In this document: piece by piece, positions 51,500 to 60,636 of the stretch
How the letters are laid out: every line of letters begins with the position of its first letter
How positions within the stretch are numbered: position 1 is the first letter of the stretch
Source: Zoogloea sp.
Lineage (GTDB): Bacteria; Pseudomonadota; Gammaproteobacteria; Burkholderiales; Rhodocyclaceae
Assembly: GCF_030157465.1 (NCBI RefSeq)
Contig: NZ_JAOAUU010000167.1
Coordinates: 18,906 to 82,905 of the forward strand
Reading direction: 5' to 3'
Length of the DNA stretch: 64,000 nt
Made by a program: the position numbers and the translations under genes
The notes under the pieces: model-generated
What the model was told of the DNA's origin: nothing
What the model saw: the letters and a program-made list of their open reading frames with translations, nothing else
Database searches by the model: none

Positions 51500-54400
51500 G
51501 TTCGCCGTCGAAACGTTGCTGGCGGACGCCGATGCCTTGGCGATTGACGTGACAGGGAAAATTGTGGGCCCTGTAGAAACCATGCCCAGTCTGTTCGAGT
51601 GGCGTGAGATCGAGGAGCCTTTTCCCGGCCTGCGCCCATTTGAACCCTGGCAAGCCGAAATTTTTTTCGGCCGGGAGGCACATACAAAACGCCTGTTCGA
51701 GATTCTGGGGCGTCAGCACTTTCTGGCTGTGATCGGCCCGTCGGGTTCGGGCAAGTCCAGCTTGGTGCGCGCCGGCCTGCTCCCCCAATTGCCTGGTGGC
51801 CGTTTGGGAACTGGCAGCAGTTGGCGGGTTGCGATCATGAAACCGGGAACTGCCCCGCTGAGAAACCTGGCCCGCGCGCTGCTCCAGCCGGACGCCTTGG
51901 GGCAGCGCCTGATGGATGTGCGGGAAGATATTCCCAAGGATGCCCAGACCCTCGAAGTTGCATTGCTCGAAGCCCGATTGAGACAGGGACCGCTTAGTCT
52001 GGTGGATGTTGCGGCCGCTGCCCAAGCGAATTTTAATGGGGACGATAACCTGCTGGTATTAGTGGATCAGTTCGAGGAACTCTTCACATATATTGGCGCT
52101 GAAGGCAAGGATAAAAGTGAAGATGCATTGAACGATGCCGAGATTTTTGTCAATTTATTGCTTGCCGCGCGAGCCGATCCTGAAGCACGGCTTTTCGTTG
52201 TACTTACAATGCGCACCGATTTTCTAGGGCAATGCACACGCTTTCTCGATCTCCCTGATGCCATTAACCGCGCGCAATACCTGACCCCGCGCTTGTCCCG
52301 TGAAGAGATCCGGCAAGTCATCGAAAAGCCCTTGGAATATTTTGGCGGCGGGATCGACCCCGGCCTGACTGTAAGGCTCATCAATGGACTGGCAAAAAAT
52401 CCCGACGATCAGCTACCCATACTCCAGCATGCGTTGAATCGCATGTGGACCTTGGCGATCGAACGTGAAAGATCGGAGACACCCCATATCGGCGTGGAGG
52501 ACTATAAAGGCGCGGGAGAAATGAAGCTCGCGCTGAATTCGCATGCCGACGCGGTTTTGAGGGAATTGGGAGACGGAAACGATCCGGACCTGGGCTTGAA
52601 CCCTAAGCAGGAAATCGTTAAGCGGCTTTTTGTTGCGCTCACCGAGCAACGCCGGGCTGACGAAGGGGGGCAGACAGTGCGTCGCCCCCAGTCCCTCGCA
52701 TGCATCGCCAAATGGGCGGAATGCGACGTGGCCGATCTGGTTCCGGCGATAAAAGCCTATTCTGCTCCGCAGGTGAGTTTTCTTAAAATCGATTACGCGC
52801 TTAATTACGCGCATCTCGACGAGAACGCCATTGTCGATATTTCCCACGAAGCGTTGATCCGTCAGTGGTCGCGTTTGAGTGGATGGGTTGCCGAAGAGGC
52901 GGAGCGCGCCGAGGGTTTTCGGCGGCTGCTGGCTCGAGCCAACGAAATGGAGTCCGAGGCCTTTGGTGCCGCTTTGCTCACTGCGACGAGTTTGAGTCGC
53001 GCGCAGGAGTGGTTGAATGGTGGTGCGAGGCCTGAAAACTGGAGGCCGTCGGATAAGTGGGTGGCTCGCTATCTCTCGGTGGACGACCCGTCGGAGGCTA
53101 GATCGGCATTTGAACGTGTGAAGAGCTATGTACGCGAAAGTGCCAGAATCGTTGAAAGCCGCAATAGTAGAAGGACGCGGCTTTTCTGGGGCGGAGTAGT
53201 ATTTTTAGTGTGCCTGTGTGTGATTTTTGGGTCGTTATATCGGCGGAGCTTGAACGCAGAGGAAGAAACTCGTTCGGTGTTGGCGCAGACGCTTTGGTTT
53301 CCTATCGAGTTTGAGAAAGGACAACTCACCAGAAAAGGAAAGGACGCGATGTTGGCGGTTGCGCGGGCGTCCAACGACGTGACTGATGTCTTTTTGAAAG
53401 TGGCACGTGATGACGAAACATATGCTGAGCGTTTCTTCCATGCGCCGGCGCTGATGCTGTCAGCGACCATCGGTATCAGCCCCACGGCTCGAGATGGGTT
53501 TCTTGCTGCGCCCGTGACAGGCGGAGGCAGTATGTCGCAGATGCGTGATCTTGCGATGGCGATCGCCAGGTTTGCGTTGGAGGATGGTGATCGAAGCGAT
53601 CAGGAGAAAACAGATGACCTGGCGAATGCCATTGCGAGTTTCCAGATCAAGGATACGTTCATCGATGGCCGTGCAATTGCCGAATCGATGAGGGATTTGG
53701 CCGGCATGGCTTCCGCTGGTCGGGTCGTGCAGTTGAGGGAGGCGGTGACGCGGCGTATCGAAGCGGCAGGCACTGCGGATGAGCGCTGGCCGTGGATCAC
53801 GGTTTTGGTCGGGTTACGGGACAGCGATAAGAATTTAGCCGTGTTGTTCAAACGTCTTATGAAGGCAAGGGATGAGCCCTTGGCGGGTGAAAAGGAGGAT
53901 TCGGCTCCCAGCATTCGTAGTAGATTTTCATTGTTTTCGTTCGACGATGATAGAGATGTGAGAAATAGAAAGGAGATGATCGATGGCTGGCTGCGTACAA
54001 TTGTTCAGAGCATGAAGCCGGTGGATGCGCTTGCGCTATGGAAAGAATTTACCGATACCCCGGTCTCCGAGCTGGCAATGGGCCAGTTGAGCATGTTGCC
54101 GGATATCTCCGATCGTTTGCCGGAAGATCAGATAGTGCCGGCAATGGAAAAAATGGTTGCGATGTTTATGGATGCTGTGGATCGCGGCATAAAAGACAAG
54201 GCCGGCGAATCAGAAAAACAATTCGACGTGGCTAAACGTCTTGATCTTCCTGAGTCGACTACCCTTAATAAGCTCATCGAAAGAATCACTGTTGGGCAGG
54301 CTCTCCCCACGGCTCAGCGGATAGTGGCGCGTGCGTCGATGCGGCCGGATAAGTTAACTTCGGAAGCTGCGGCGTTTCCCCTTCGGGCATTGGCACGCAA

Positions 54401-55805
54401 GCTAAGTAATGCTGAGGAAGCACTGGAATATTACAGGTACTTGAAAAAAATTAACTGGGCAGACGATTTATCGGTCGCTTTTGGCAAGAAAACCAAGAGT
54501 AGAAGGGAGTCCACTTCTGATGCGGTGGAAGAGCTTTTCCCGGGGACGGTCGCCGCCTACGAAAAGGTGACGGCTGGTGCGGGCAGAAGCCCGTCAGGAG
54601 GCGCTGGCAAGGGGGGGGGGCGCGCCGAGGCGTCCATAGGGGTCAATGAAGCGATTGAAAGAATAAATGCAAGCGTTGATCCGAGCGTTCTTAGCGGGCA
54701 TTCAGTTGAACTGAGTGGCGCGATAGATCGGCTGCCGTCCACGGAGATGGGCAGTTGGTTGGACACGCTATTAAGCAAGTGGACCGAATCGACAGACACG
54801 GATCAGCGAGAGGCGTTCGCAGCCGGAATCGTCAGAGTTTTAGATCGGTTGAAAGGGCAGGAGCCGCCGGATCTGGAGCGAAAACTGTTCGGGTTTCTTA
54901 AAGAGGCGCGGGCAGGATCGAGTTCGGATCGAGCCCGGCTAAGAAGCATTCTGGACATCTATTTGCGCCAGCAAGCTGATGTGGCGGACTCACGGTTGCA
55001 GGAAGTCCATGCCAATGTGGTCGAATTGCTGGGCGTAGCGGATGTCGAGGCGTCGAAACGGCTTATGGAGCGAGCAAGAAAATTATCCGACCGCTTTTCT
55101 GCACCCATGCGTCAGACGGTCGCCGAGTCCTTGGTGTCGAAGCTCTTGACCGTAGAGAAGGTTAATGAGCCAGAGAGAACGGGCTTTTTTCAACCACCTC
55201 AGAGGGCTCGATTGACTGCCGGTTTAAACGCAATCGCGGACGTCGTAACGGATTTGCTTCCGCAACTCGACAGTAAAGCGCAGCGAGCGTTACGCACGCG
55301 TTTGTTAGAGGGGATACTCGTCGACGATCCGGGTCGTGCCCGCCTGATTGCGGAGACTGTGCGAAAGTCACTGAATGCTGGCTTGACGGTTGAGGCACTT
55401 GCCGGGAAAAAACCGGAAGCGCGTTTTCTCTGTGAGCAGCAGTCTCCTGCTCCGGAAGCGAAGGCGGAGTGTATGTGGCTGGCTGATGCAGCCCTGGCCC
55501 ATCTGAAAAGCGCCAAATATGCCCACTCGGCGGAGGCATTGGTGGATTTGGCGCGCGGCGGCTTGAAGGCGCAAGACGCAACCGCGGACGTGGCCGGGAA
55601 GTTGTTCGAATTGATGAAGTATCCCGTACCTCGGCAAAAGCAGACTGCGGATGTTGTGCGCAATGTTTTTAAAGCCGAGGGCGCGCCTGCTGCAGAGGCA
55701 GGGCAATGGGTTTTGATCGATTGGGCCAAGAAGAAATACTCGAAGATTGATTTCGACAGCCCGGCTCCCTCTTATATTCCGCTACCTGTGACGCCTACCC
55801 AATAA
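51486..55805 (+). CDS. nSTAND1-type NTPase with one TM segment and a large non-WD40 C-terminal region; putative sensor/regulator paired with the TIR protein
   Basis: FPGLRPFEPWQAEIFFGREAHTKRLFEIL..HFLAVIGPSGSGKSSLVRAGLLPQL (Walker A), NLLVLVDQFEELFT (Walker B), VLTMRTDFLGQC, VDISHEALIRQWSRLSGWVAEEAE (post-NTPase helical region); TM segment RLFWGGVVFLVCLCVIFGSLY; ATG overlaps TIR gene by 14 nt. Confidence 0.8.
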   Translation: MSGSEFAVETLLADADALAIDVTGKIVGPVETMPSLFEWREIEEPFPGLRPFEPWQAEIFFGREAHTKRLFEILGRQHFLAVIGPSGSGKSSLVRAGLLPQLPGGRLGTGSSWRVAIMKPGTAPLRNLARALLQPDALGQRLMDVREDIPKDAQTLEVALLEARLRQGPLSLVDVAAAAQANFNGDDNLLVLVDQFEELFTYIGAEGKDKSEDALNDAEIFVNLLLAARADPEARLFVVLTMRTDFLGQCTRFLDLPDAINRAQYLTPRLSREEIRQVIEKPLEYFGGGIDPGLTVRLINGLAKNPDDQLPILQHALNRMWTLAIERERSETPHIGVEDYKGAGEMKLALNSHADAVLRELGDGNDPDLGLNPKQEIVKRLFVALTEQRRADEGGQTVRRPQSLACIAKWAECDVADLVPAIKAYSAPQVSFLKIDYALNYAHLDENAIVDISHEALIRQWSRLSGWVAEEAERAEGFRRLLARANEMESEAFGAALLTATSLSRAQEWLNGGARPENWRPSDKWVARYLSVDDPSEARSAFERVKSYVRESARIVESRNSRRTRLFWGGVVFLVCLCVIFGSLYRRSLNAEEETRSVLAQTLWFPIEFEKGQLTRKGKDAMLAVARASNDVTDVFLKVARDDETYAERFFHAPALMLSATIGISPTARDGFLAAPVTGGGSMSQMRDLAMAIARFALEDGDRSDQEKTDDLANAIASFQIKDTFIDGRAIAESMRDLAGMASAGRVVQLREAVTRRIEAAGTADERWPWITVLVGLRDSDKNLAVLFKRLMKARDEPLAGEKEDSAPSIRSRFSLFSFDDDRDVRNRKEMIDGWLRTIVQSMKPVDALALWKEFTDTPVSELAMGQLSMLPDISDRLPEDQIVPAMEKMVAMFMDAVDRGIKDKAGESEKQFDVAKRLDLPESTTLNKLIERITVGQALPTAQRIVARASMRPDKLTSEAAAFPLRALARKLSNAEEALEYYRYLKKINWADDLSVAFGKKTKSRRESTSDAVEELFPGTVAAYEKVTAGAGRSPSGGAGKGGGRAEASIGVNEAIERINASVDPSVLSGHSVELSGAIDRLPSTEMGSWLDTLLSKWTESTDTDQREAFAAGIVRVLDRLKGQEPPDLERKLFGFLKEARAGSSSDRARLRSILDIYLRQQADVADSRLQEVHANVVELLGVADVEASKRLMERARKLSDRFSAPMRQTVAESLVSKLLTVEKVNEPERTGFFQPPQRARLTAGLNAIADVVTDLLPQLDSKAQRALRTRLLEGILVDDPGRARLIAETVRKSLNAGLTVEALAGKKPEARFLCEQQSPAPEAKAECMWLADAALAHLKSAKYAHSAEALVDLARGGLKAQDATADVAGKLFELMKYPVPRQKQTADVVRNVFKAEGAPAAEAGQWVLIDWAKKKYSKIDFDSPAPSYIPLPVTPTQ
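54611..54620 (+). repeat. Poly-G (G10) homopolymer inside the nSTAND1 ORF
   Basis: ggcaaGGGGGGGGGGcgcgcc encoding GKGGGRA in frame. Confidence 0.95.
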
Positions 55806-55829
55806 AGGGCGGATGCAGGGTATGGGCGC

Positions 55830-57107
55830 TCAATGGTGGTTGTGTTCCCCATGCTCGTCATCATCCATGTCCACAGGCCACAGCTGGTGGGCGTCGAGCA
55901 GGAGGCGGTAACGGGCTTCGCTGGCGTCCAGCCCGGCGAGGCGCGCGGCGAGGCGGGCGTCGTGGGCGAGGCGGCGGGCGGCGAGGGTTTCGGCGAGGGT
56001 GCCTTCGCCCAGTTGCCAGGCACGCTCGGTGAGGTCGGCGCTCTTGCCAAGGGCATCGGCGGCGGCTTGCTGGCTTTGCCAGCCGGTGTGAGCGGCGGTG
56101 GCACGGCGGTGCAGGGCGGCGGCTTCGGCTTCGACCCGGCGCAGCACGCCGGCTTCGCGCCATGACGCGGCTTCGGCCACGGCGACGGCCGCGTCGGCAT
56201 CGGCGCGTCGACCGGCGCCGGACAGGGGCACGCTCAGGCTGAGGCCGAGGATGCGCTCTTCGCCGTCCCGGTCGCGGGCCATGTGCGCGCCGAGGGTGGG
56301 GTCGGGGCGTCGTTCGGCATCGGCCCGGCTGGCGCCGATGCGGGCGCGGGCGCTTTCGGCGCGGGCGACGCCGAGTTCATGGTTGTGTTCGAGGATGGCC
56401 CTGATCCACATGGCGGCGTCGGCATCGACGGCGACCGGCGCGCTTTCGGGCACGTCGGCCGGGAGGCTGAGGGCGGGATACATGCGGCGCAGGGATTCGG
56501 CTGCAACCTGGGCACGGCCCGTGGCCTGGGCCAGCTGGCCTTCGGCCTGGGCGAGGGCCGCGTCGGCCTGCAGGTTTTCGAGGCGCGGGGCATCGCCCAG
56601 TTCGACCCGGCGTTTCACCACCCGCGCCTGGCGGGCAAGGATGTCGCGCTGGATGCGCCATTGGGCGGCGCTGGCCAGTTCGCGGCGCCAGTCGAACCAG
56701 TTGCCCAGCAGCGCGCGGCTGGTTTCGTGCAGGGCGTCACCCCGGCTGATCCTGGCGCCGGCCACGCCGGCCGCGCCCAGCTGGCGGTCGAGCTCGCTTT
56801 TGCCGGGCAGGCGCAGGGCGCGCTCGACGCCCACGTTCCATTCGTTATAGCGACCGTCCGGCGTGGCGCGCACGCGGCGCTGCTGGTCGGTGAGGCGCAC
56901 GGTCCATTCGTGGGTGCCGGCGGCGAGGCGTCGGGCGCGGGCTTCTTCGGCTTCGATCTGCGAGCCGGCGGCGCGCACCATCGGGCTGCCAAGCAGGGCT
57001 TCGAGCACCTGGGCTTTGGGCGGCAGGTCGGGGGCGTCGGCAGGGCTTTGCGCCAAAGCGTGGAGCGGCAGCGTGGCCAGCAGCAGGGCAAGCAGGCGGC
57101 GCTTCAT
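55830..57107 (-). CDS. TolC/CzcC-type outer membrane efflux protein
   Basis: OEP-family coiled-coil sequence; signal peptide MKRRLLALLLATLPLHALA; His/Asp-rich tail DMDDDEHGEHNHH. Confidence 0.85.
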   Translation of the reverse strand: MKRRLLALLLATLPLHALAQSPADAPDLPPKAQVLEALLGSPMVRAAGSQIEAEEARARRLAAGTHEWTVRLTDQQRRVRATPDGRYNEWNVGVERALRLPGKSELDRQLGAAGVAGARISRGDALHETSRALLGNWFDWRRELASAAQWRIQRDILARQARVVKRRVELGDAPRLENLQADAALAQAEGQLAQATGRAQVAAESLRRMYPALSLPADVPESAPVAVDADAAMWIRAILEHNHELGVARAESARARIGASRADAERRPDPTLGAHMARDRDGEERILGLSLSVPLSGAGRRADADAAVAVAEAASWREAGVLRRVEAEAAALHRRATAAHTGWQSQQAAADALGKSADLTERAWQLGEGTLAETLAARRLAHDARLAARLAGLDASEARYRLLLDAHQLWPVDMDDDEHGEHNHH

Positions 57108-57436
57108 GCGAGTCTCCCGCTGGCGAGGGCCGGCACCATCCAGAAGAACACCCGGCTGGTGGCGAATCTGGCTTTCAGGATGTCGAGCAGGGCGTTGGCG
57201 TCGGTCAGGGGCACGACGAGCTGAACCCGGCAGCAGGCAGCGCGGCCGCGCACGTGTTCGGAGGTGCCGATGAAGGTGATCCGCTGGCCCTGGCCTTCAA
57301 CTTTCTGGCTGGTGAAGCCGGGGGCGAGTTCGGGGTGTTCGAGCAGGGTTTCGAGCAGCGCTTCTTCCACGTCGACGGGCATGACGAGGGTCAGGACGAC
57401 GTCGGGCAGGGTGCAGGACGGGGTGTCGGGCTTCAT
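57104..57436 (-). CDS. DUF3240 family protein (PII-like fold)
   Basis: DVVLTLVMPVDVEEALLETLLEHPELAPGFTSQKVEGQGQ; between czcA-like and czcC-like genes with 4-nt overlaps. Confidence 0.82.
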   Translation of the reverse strand: MKPDTPSCTLPDVVLTLVMPVDVEEALLETLLEHPELAPGFTSQKVEGQGQRITFIGTSEHVRGRAACCRVQLVVPLTDANALLDILKARFATSRVFFWMVPALASGRLA

Positions 57437-60400
57437 TTGACGGTGGCCTCGGGAGCAGCGGGGGCGATGCCGAAGCGGCGGTACAGCAGCGGCAGCAGCA
57501 GAAGGGTGAGGGCAGTGGCGCTGAGCAGCCCGCCGATGACGACCACGGCCAGCGGGCGCTGGACCTCGGAGCCGGGGCCGGTGGCGAAGAGCAGCGGCAC
57601 GAGGCCCAGGGCGGCGATGCTGGCGGTCATCATCACCGGGCGCAGGCGGCGCTTGGCGCCTTCGACGACGACTTCGCCGATGGGCATGCCGCGGGCGTGG
57701 AGCTGGTTGAAGTAGCTCACCATCACCACGCCGTTGAGCACCGCGATGCCGAGCAGCGCGATGAAGCCGACCGAGGCCGGCACCGACAGGTATTCGCCGG
57801 AAACGGCCAGCGCAAACACGCCGCCGACCATCGCGAAAGGCACCATTGCCAGCACCAGCAGGGCCTGGCGTACCGAGCCGAAGGTGGAAAACAGCAGCAC
57901 GAAGATCAGCCCGAGGGCGATGGGCACCACGACGCCGAGGCGGGCCGCGGCGCGCTGCTGGTTTTCAAATTGGCCGCCCCAGGCGATGCGGTAGCCTGCG
58001 GGCAGCGGCACCTTGGCGGCAACCGCGGCCTTGGCTTCCTCGACGAAGCCGACGAGGTCGCGGTCGCGCACGTTGGACTGGATCACCGAGTAGCGCTGGG
58101 CGTTTTCGCGGTCGACCTTGACCGGGCCGTCGACGCGCTCGATTCTGGCCACGCTGGACAGTGCCAGGCTGTGGCCGTCGGCCGTGGTGATGCGCAGCGC
58201 GGCAAAGGCGTCCGGGTCGCGTTGCAGATCGGCCGGGCCGCGGATCAGCAGCGGCACCCGGCGGGTCGATTCGATCACCGTGCCGGCCACGCGGCCTTCG
58301 AGCAGGCTCCTGAGCGCGTTCTGCACGTCTTCGACATTGAGGCCCACGCGGCCGGCTGCCAGTCGATCCACCTGGATCTTGAGGTATTGCACGCCTTCGT
58401 TGCGGATGGTGATGGTGTCCTCGGCGCCGGGCACGGCCTTCACCACGCCTTCGATCTGGGTGGCGAGGTGGTTGAGGGTGTTGAGATCGGGCCCGTAGAG
58501 CTTGATGGCCAGATCGCCGCGCACGCCGGTGAGCATTTCCGAGACGCGCATGTCGATGGGCTGGGTGAAGGTGAGCGCAATGCCGGGGAAGTTTTCCATC
58601 ACCGCGCGCAGCTGGTCGGTGAGCCAGTCCTTGTCGGGCTTGCGCCATTCGTCGCGGGGTTTGAGGACGAGGAAGGTGTCGGTCTGGTTGAGGCCCATCG
58701 GGTCGAGGCCGAGCTCGTCGGAGCCGGATCGGGCGACGATGGCCTTGACTTCGGGCACGGCCTTCATCACGGCCTGCTGCACGCGCAGATCGACGGCGAT
58801 GGTCTGGGCGAGGCTGATCGAGGGCAGCTTTTCGAGCTGCATGATGATGTCGCCTTCGTCCATGGTCGGCATGAAGGCCTTGCCGAGGCTGAGGTAGGCG
58901 CCGCCGGCGGCAAGCAGCGACACGCCGGCCAGGGCCACCATCAATTTGCCGCGGGCCAGGGCGAAGTCGAGGAGCGGGGCGTAGCCGGCCTGCAGCTTGC
59001 GAACCAGCCAGGGCTCGTGGGCGTCGCCGCGCTTGAGCAGGAAGGACGCCAGCACCGGCACCACGGTGAGCGACAGGATCAGCGAGGCGGACAGCGCGAA
59101 GACGATGGTCAGGGCGACCGGGCCGAACATCTTGCCTTCCAGGCCCTCGAGGGTGAGCAGCGGCAGGAACACGATGACGATGATCAGGATGCCCGAGGCC
59201 ACCGGCGAGGCCACTTCGCGGGTGGCGCGAAAGACCAGGTGCAGCAGCGGCTGGCGGGACGCGGCGCCGCCTTCGGCGAGCTGGGTTTCGACGTTTTCGA
59301 TCACCACCACCGCCGCATCCACCAGCATGCCGATGGCGATGGCGAGGCCGCCGAGGCTCATCAGGTTGGCCGACAGGCCGACGGCCCGCATCGCGATGAA
59401 GGTGGCCAGCGCGGCCAGCGGCAGCATCAGCGCCACGACCAGCGCGGCCCTCAGGTTGCCCAGGAAGGCGAGCAGCAGCACCACCACCAGCACGATGGCT
59501 TCGATGAGCGCCTTGGATACGGTGTGCACCGCGCGGCCGACGAGTTCGCTGCGGTCGTAGAAGGCCACCACCTTGACGTCCGGCGGCAGTTGCGGGGCGA
59601 GTTCGGCGAGACGTGCCTTGACGCCGGCTATCACCTTGCCGGCATTGGCGCCGCGCAGGCCGAGCACCAGGCCTTCGACCGCTTCGGCCTCGCCGCTGCG
59701 GGTCACTGCGCCGTAGCGGGTGAGGGCGCCGATGCGCACGGTGGACACGTCGCCCACGCGCACCACGCCGCCGTTCTGGCTGCGCAGCACAATGGCGCGC
59801 ACGTCGTCGAGGTTGCGGATGGCGCCTTCGGCGCGCACCAGCAGGGTTTCCTCGCCTTCGCTGAGGCGGCCGGCGCCGTCGTTGCGGTTGTTGGCTTCGA
59901 GCGCGGCCTGGAGCGTGGCGAGGGTCAGGCCGCGGGCGGCCAGGGCGGCCGGATCGGGCACGATTTCAAAGCTGCGGACTTCGCCGCCGAGGCTGTTCAC
60001 GTCGGCCACGCCGGCCACGGTGCGCAGCGCCGGACGGATTGTCCAGTCGAGCAGGGTGCGCTTGTCCTCGAGGGAGATCGGCCCTTCGATGGTGAACATG
60101 AACATCTCGCCCAGTGGCGTGGTGATCGGCGCGAGGCCGCCCGTGGCGCCCGGCGGCAGGTTGCCCATCACGCCGGCGAGGCGCTCGCCCACCTGCTGGC
60201 GGGCCCAGTAGATGTCGGTGCCGTCATCGAAATCGAGGGTGACGTCGGCCAGCGCGTACTTGGACGTGGAACGCAGGATGCGCTGGTGCGGAATGCCTAG
60301 CATCTCCTGTTCGATCGGCACGGTGATGCGCGATTCGACTTCCTCCGGCGTCATCCCCGGTGCCTTGATGATCAGCTTGACCTGGGTGGTGGAGACATCG

Positions 60401-60519
60401 GGGAAGGCGTCGATGGGCAGGCCGTTCCAGGCGGTGACGCCGGCGCCGATCAAGAGCAGCGTGGCAACCAGCACCAGCAGGCGCTGGGTGAGGGAAAACT
60501 CGATCAGGCGGGAAAGCAT
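57433..60519 (-). CDS. Heavy-metal efflux RND transporter (CzcA/CusA family)
   Basis: MLSRLIEFSLTQRLLVLVATLLLIGAGVTAWNGLPIDAFPDVSTTQVKLIIKAPGMTPEEVESRIT; HME-RND architecture. Confidence 0.93.
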   Translation of the reverse strand: MLSRLIEFSLTQRLLVLVATLLLIGAGVTAWNGLPIDAFPDVSTTQVKLIIKAPGMTPEEVESRITVPIEQEMLGIPHQRILRSTSKYALADVTLDFDDGTDIYWARQQVGERLAGVMGNLPPGATGGLAPITTPLGEMFMFTIEGPISLEDKRTLLDWTIRPALRTVAGVADVNSLGGEVRSFEIVPDPAALAARGLTLATLQAALEANNRNDGAGRLSEGEETLLVRAEGAIRNLDDVRAIVLRSQNGGVVRVGDVSTVRIGALTRYGAVTRSGEAEAVEGLVLGLRGANAGKVIAGVKARLAELAPQLPPDVKVVAFYDRSELVGRAVHTVSKALIEAIVLVVVLLLAFLGNLRAALVVALMLPLAALATFIAMRAVGLSANLMSLGGLAIAIGMLVDAAVVVIENVETQLAEGGAASRQPLLHLVFRATREVASPVASGILIIVIVFLPLLTLEGLEGKMFGPVALTIVFALSASLILSLTVVPVLASFLLKRGDAHEPWLVRKLQAGYAPLLDFALARGKLMVALAGVSLLAAGGAYLSLGKAFMPTMDEGDIIMQLEKLPSISLAQTIAVDLRVQQAVMKAVPEVKAIVARSGSDELGLDPMGLNQTDTFLVLKPRDEWRKPDKDWLTDQLRAVMENFPGIALTFTQPIDMRVSEMLTGVRGDLAIKLYGPDLNTLNHLATQIEGVVKAVPGAEDTITIRNEGVQYLKIQVDRLAAGRVGLNVEDVQNALRSLLEGRVAGTVIESTRRVPLLIRGPADLQRDPDAFAALRITTADGHSLALSSVARIERVDGPVKVDRENAQRYSVIQSNVRDRDLVGFVEEAKAAVAAKVPLPAGYRIAWGGQFENQQRAAARLGVVVPIALGLIFVLLFSTFGSVRQALLVLAMVPFAMVGGVFALAVSGEYLSVPASVGFIALLGIAVLNGVVMVSYFNQLHARGMPIGEVVVEGAKRRLRPVMMTASIAALGLVPLLFATGPGSEVQRPLAVVVIGGLLSATALTLLLLPLLYRRFGIAPAAPEATVK

Positions 60520-60636
60520 TTGGGTGGTGATGAGTCAGGTGAGAGGTGAGGGTGTCCGCGGCAGGTGCGCGGGCAGGGGCCACGGGGTGGCGGAGCGGTC
60601 TGGTGTGGCCCTGCGGCTCCGCGCACCTTGGGGCGC

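Noticed and set aside
57697-60300. 867-aa plus-strand ORF
   Set aside because: Antisense to the CzcA-like gene, His/Gly-rich, no recognisable motifs.
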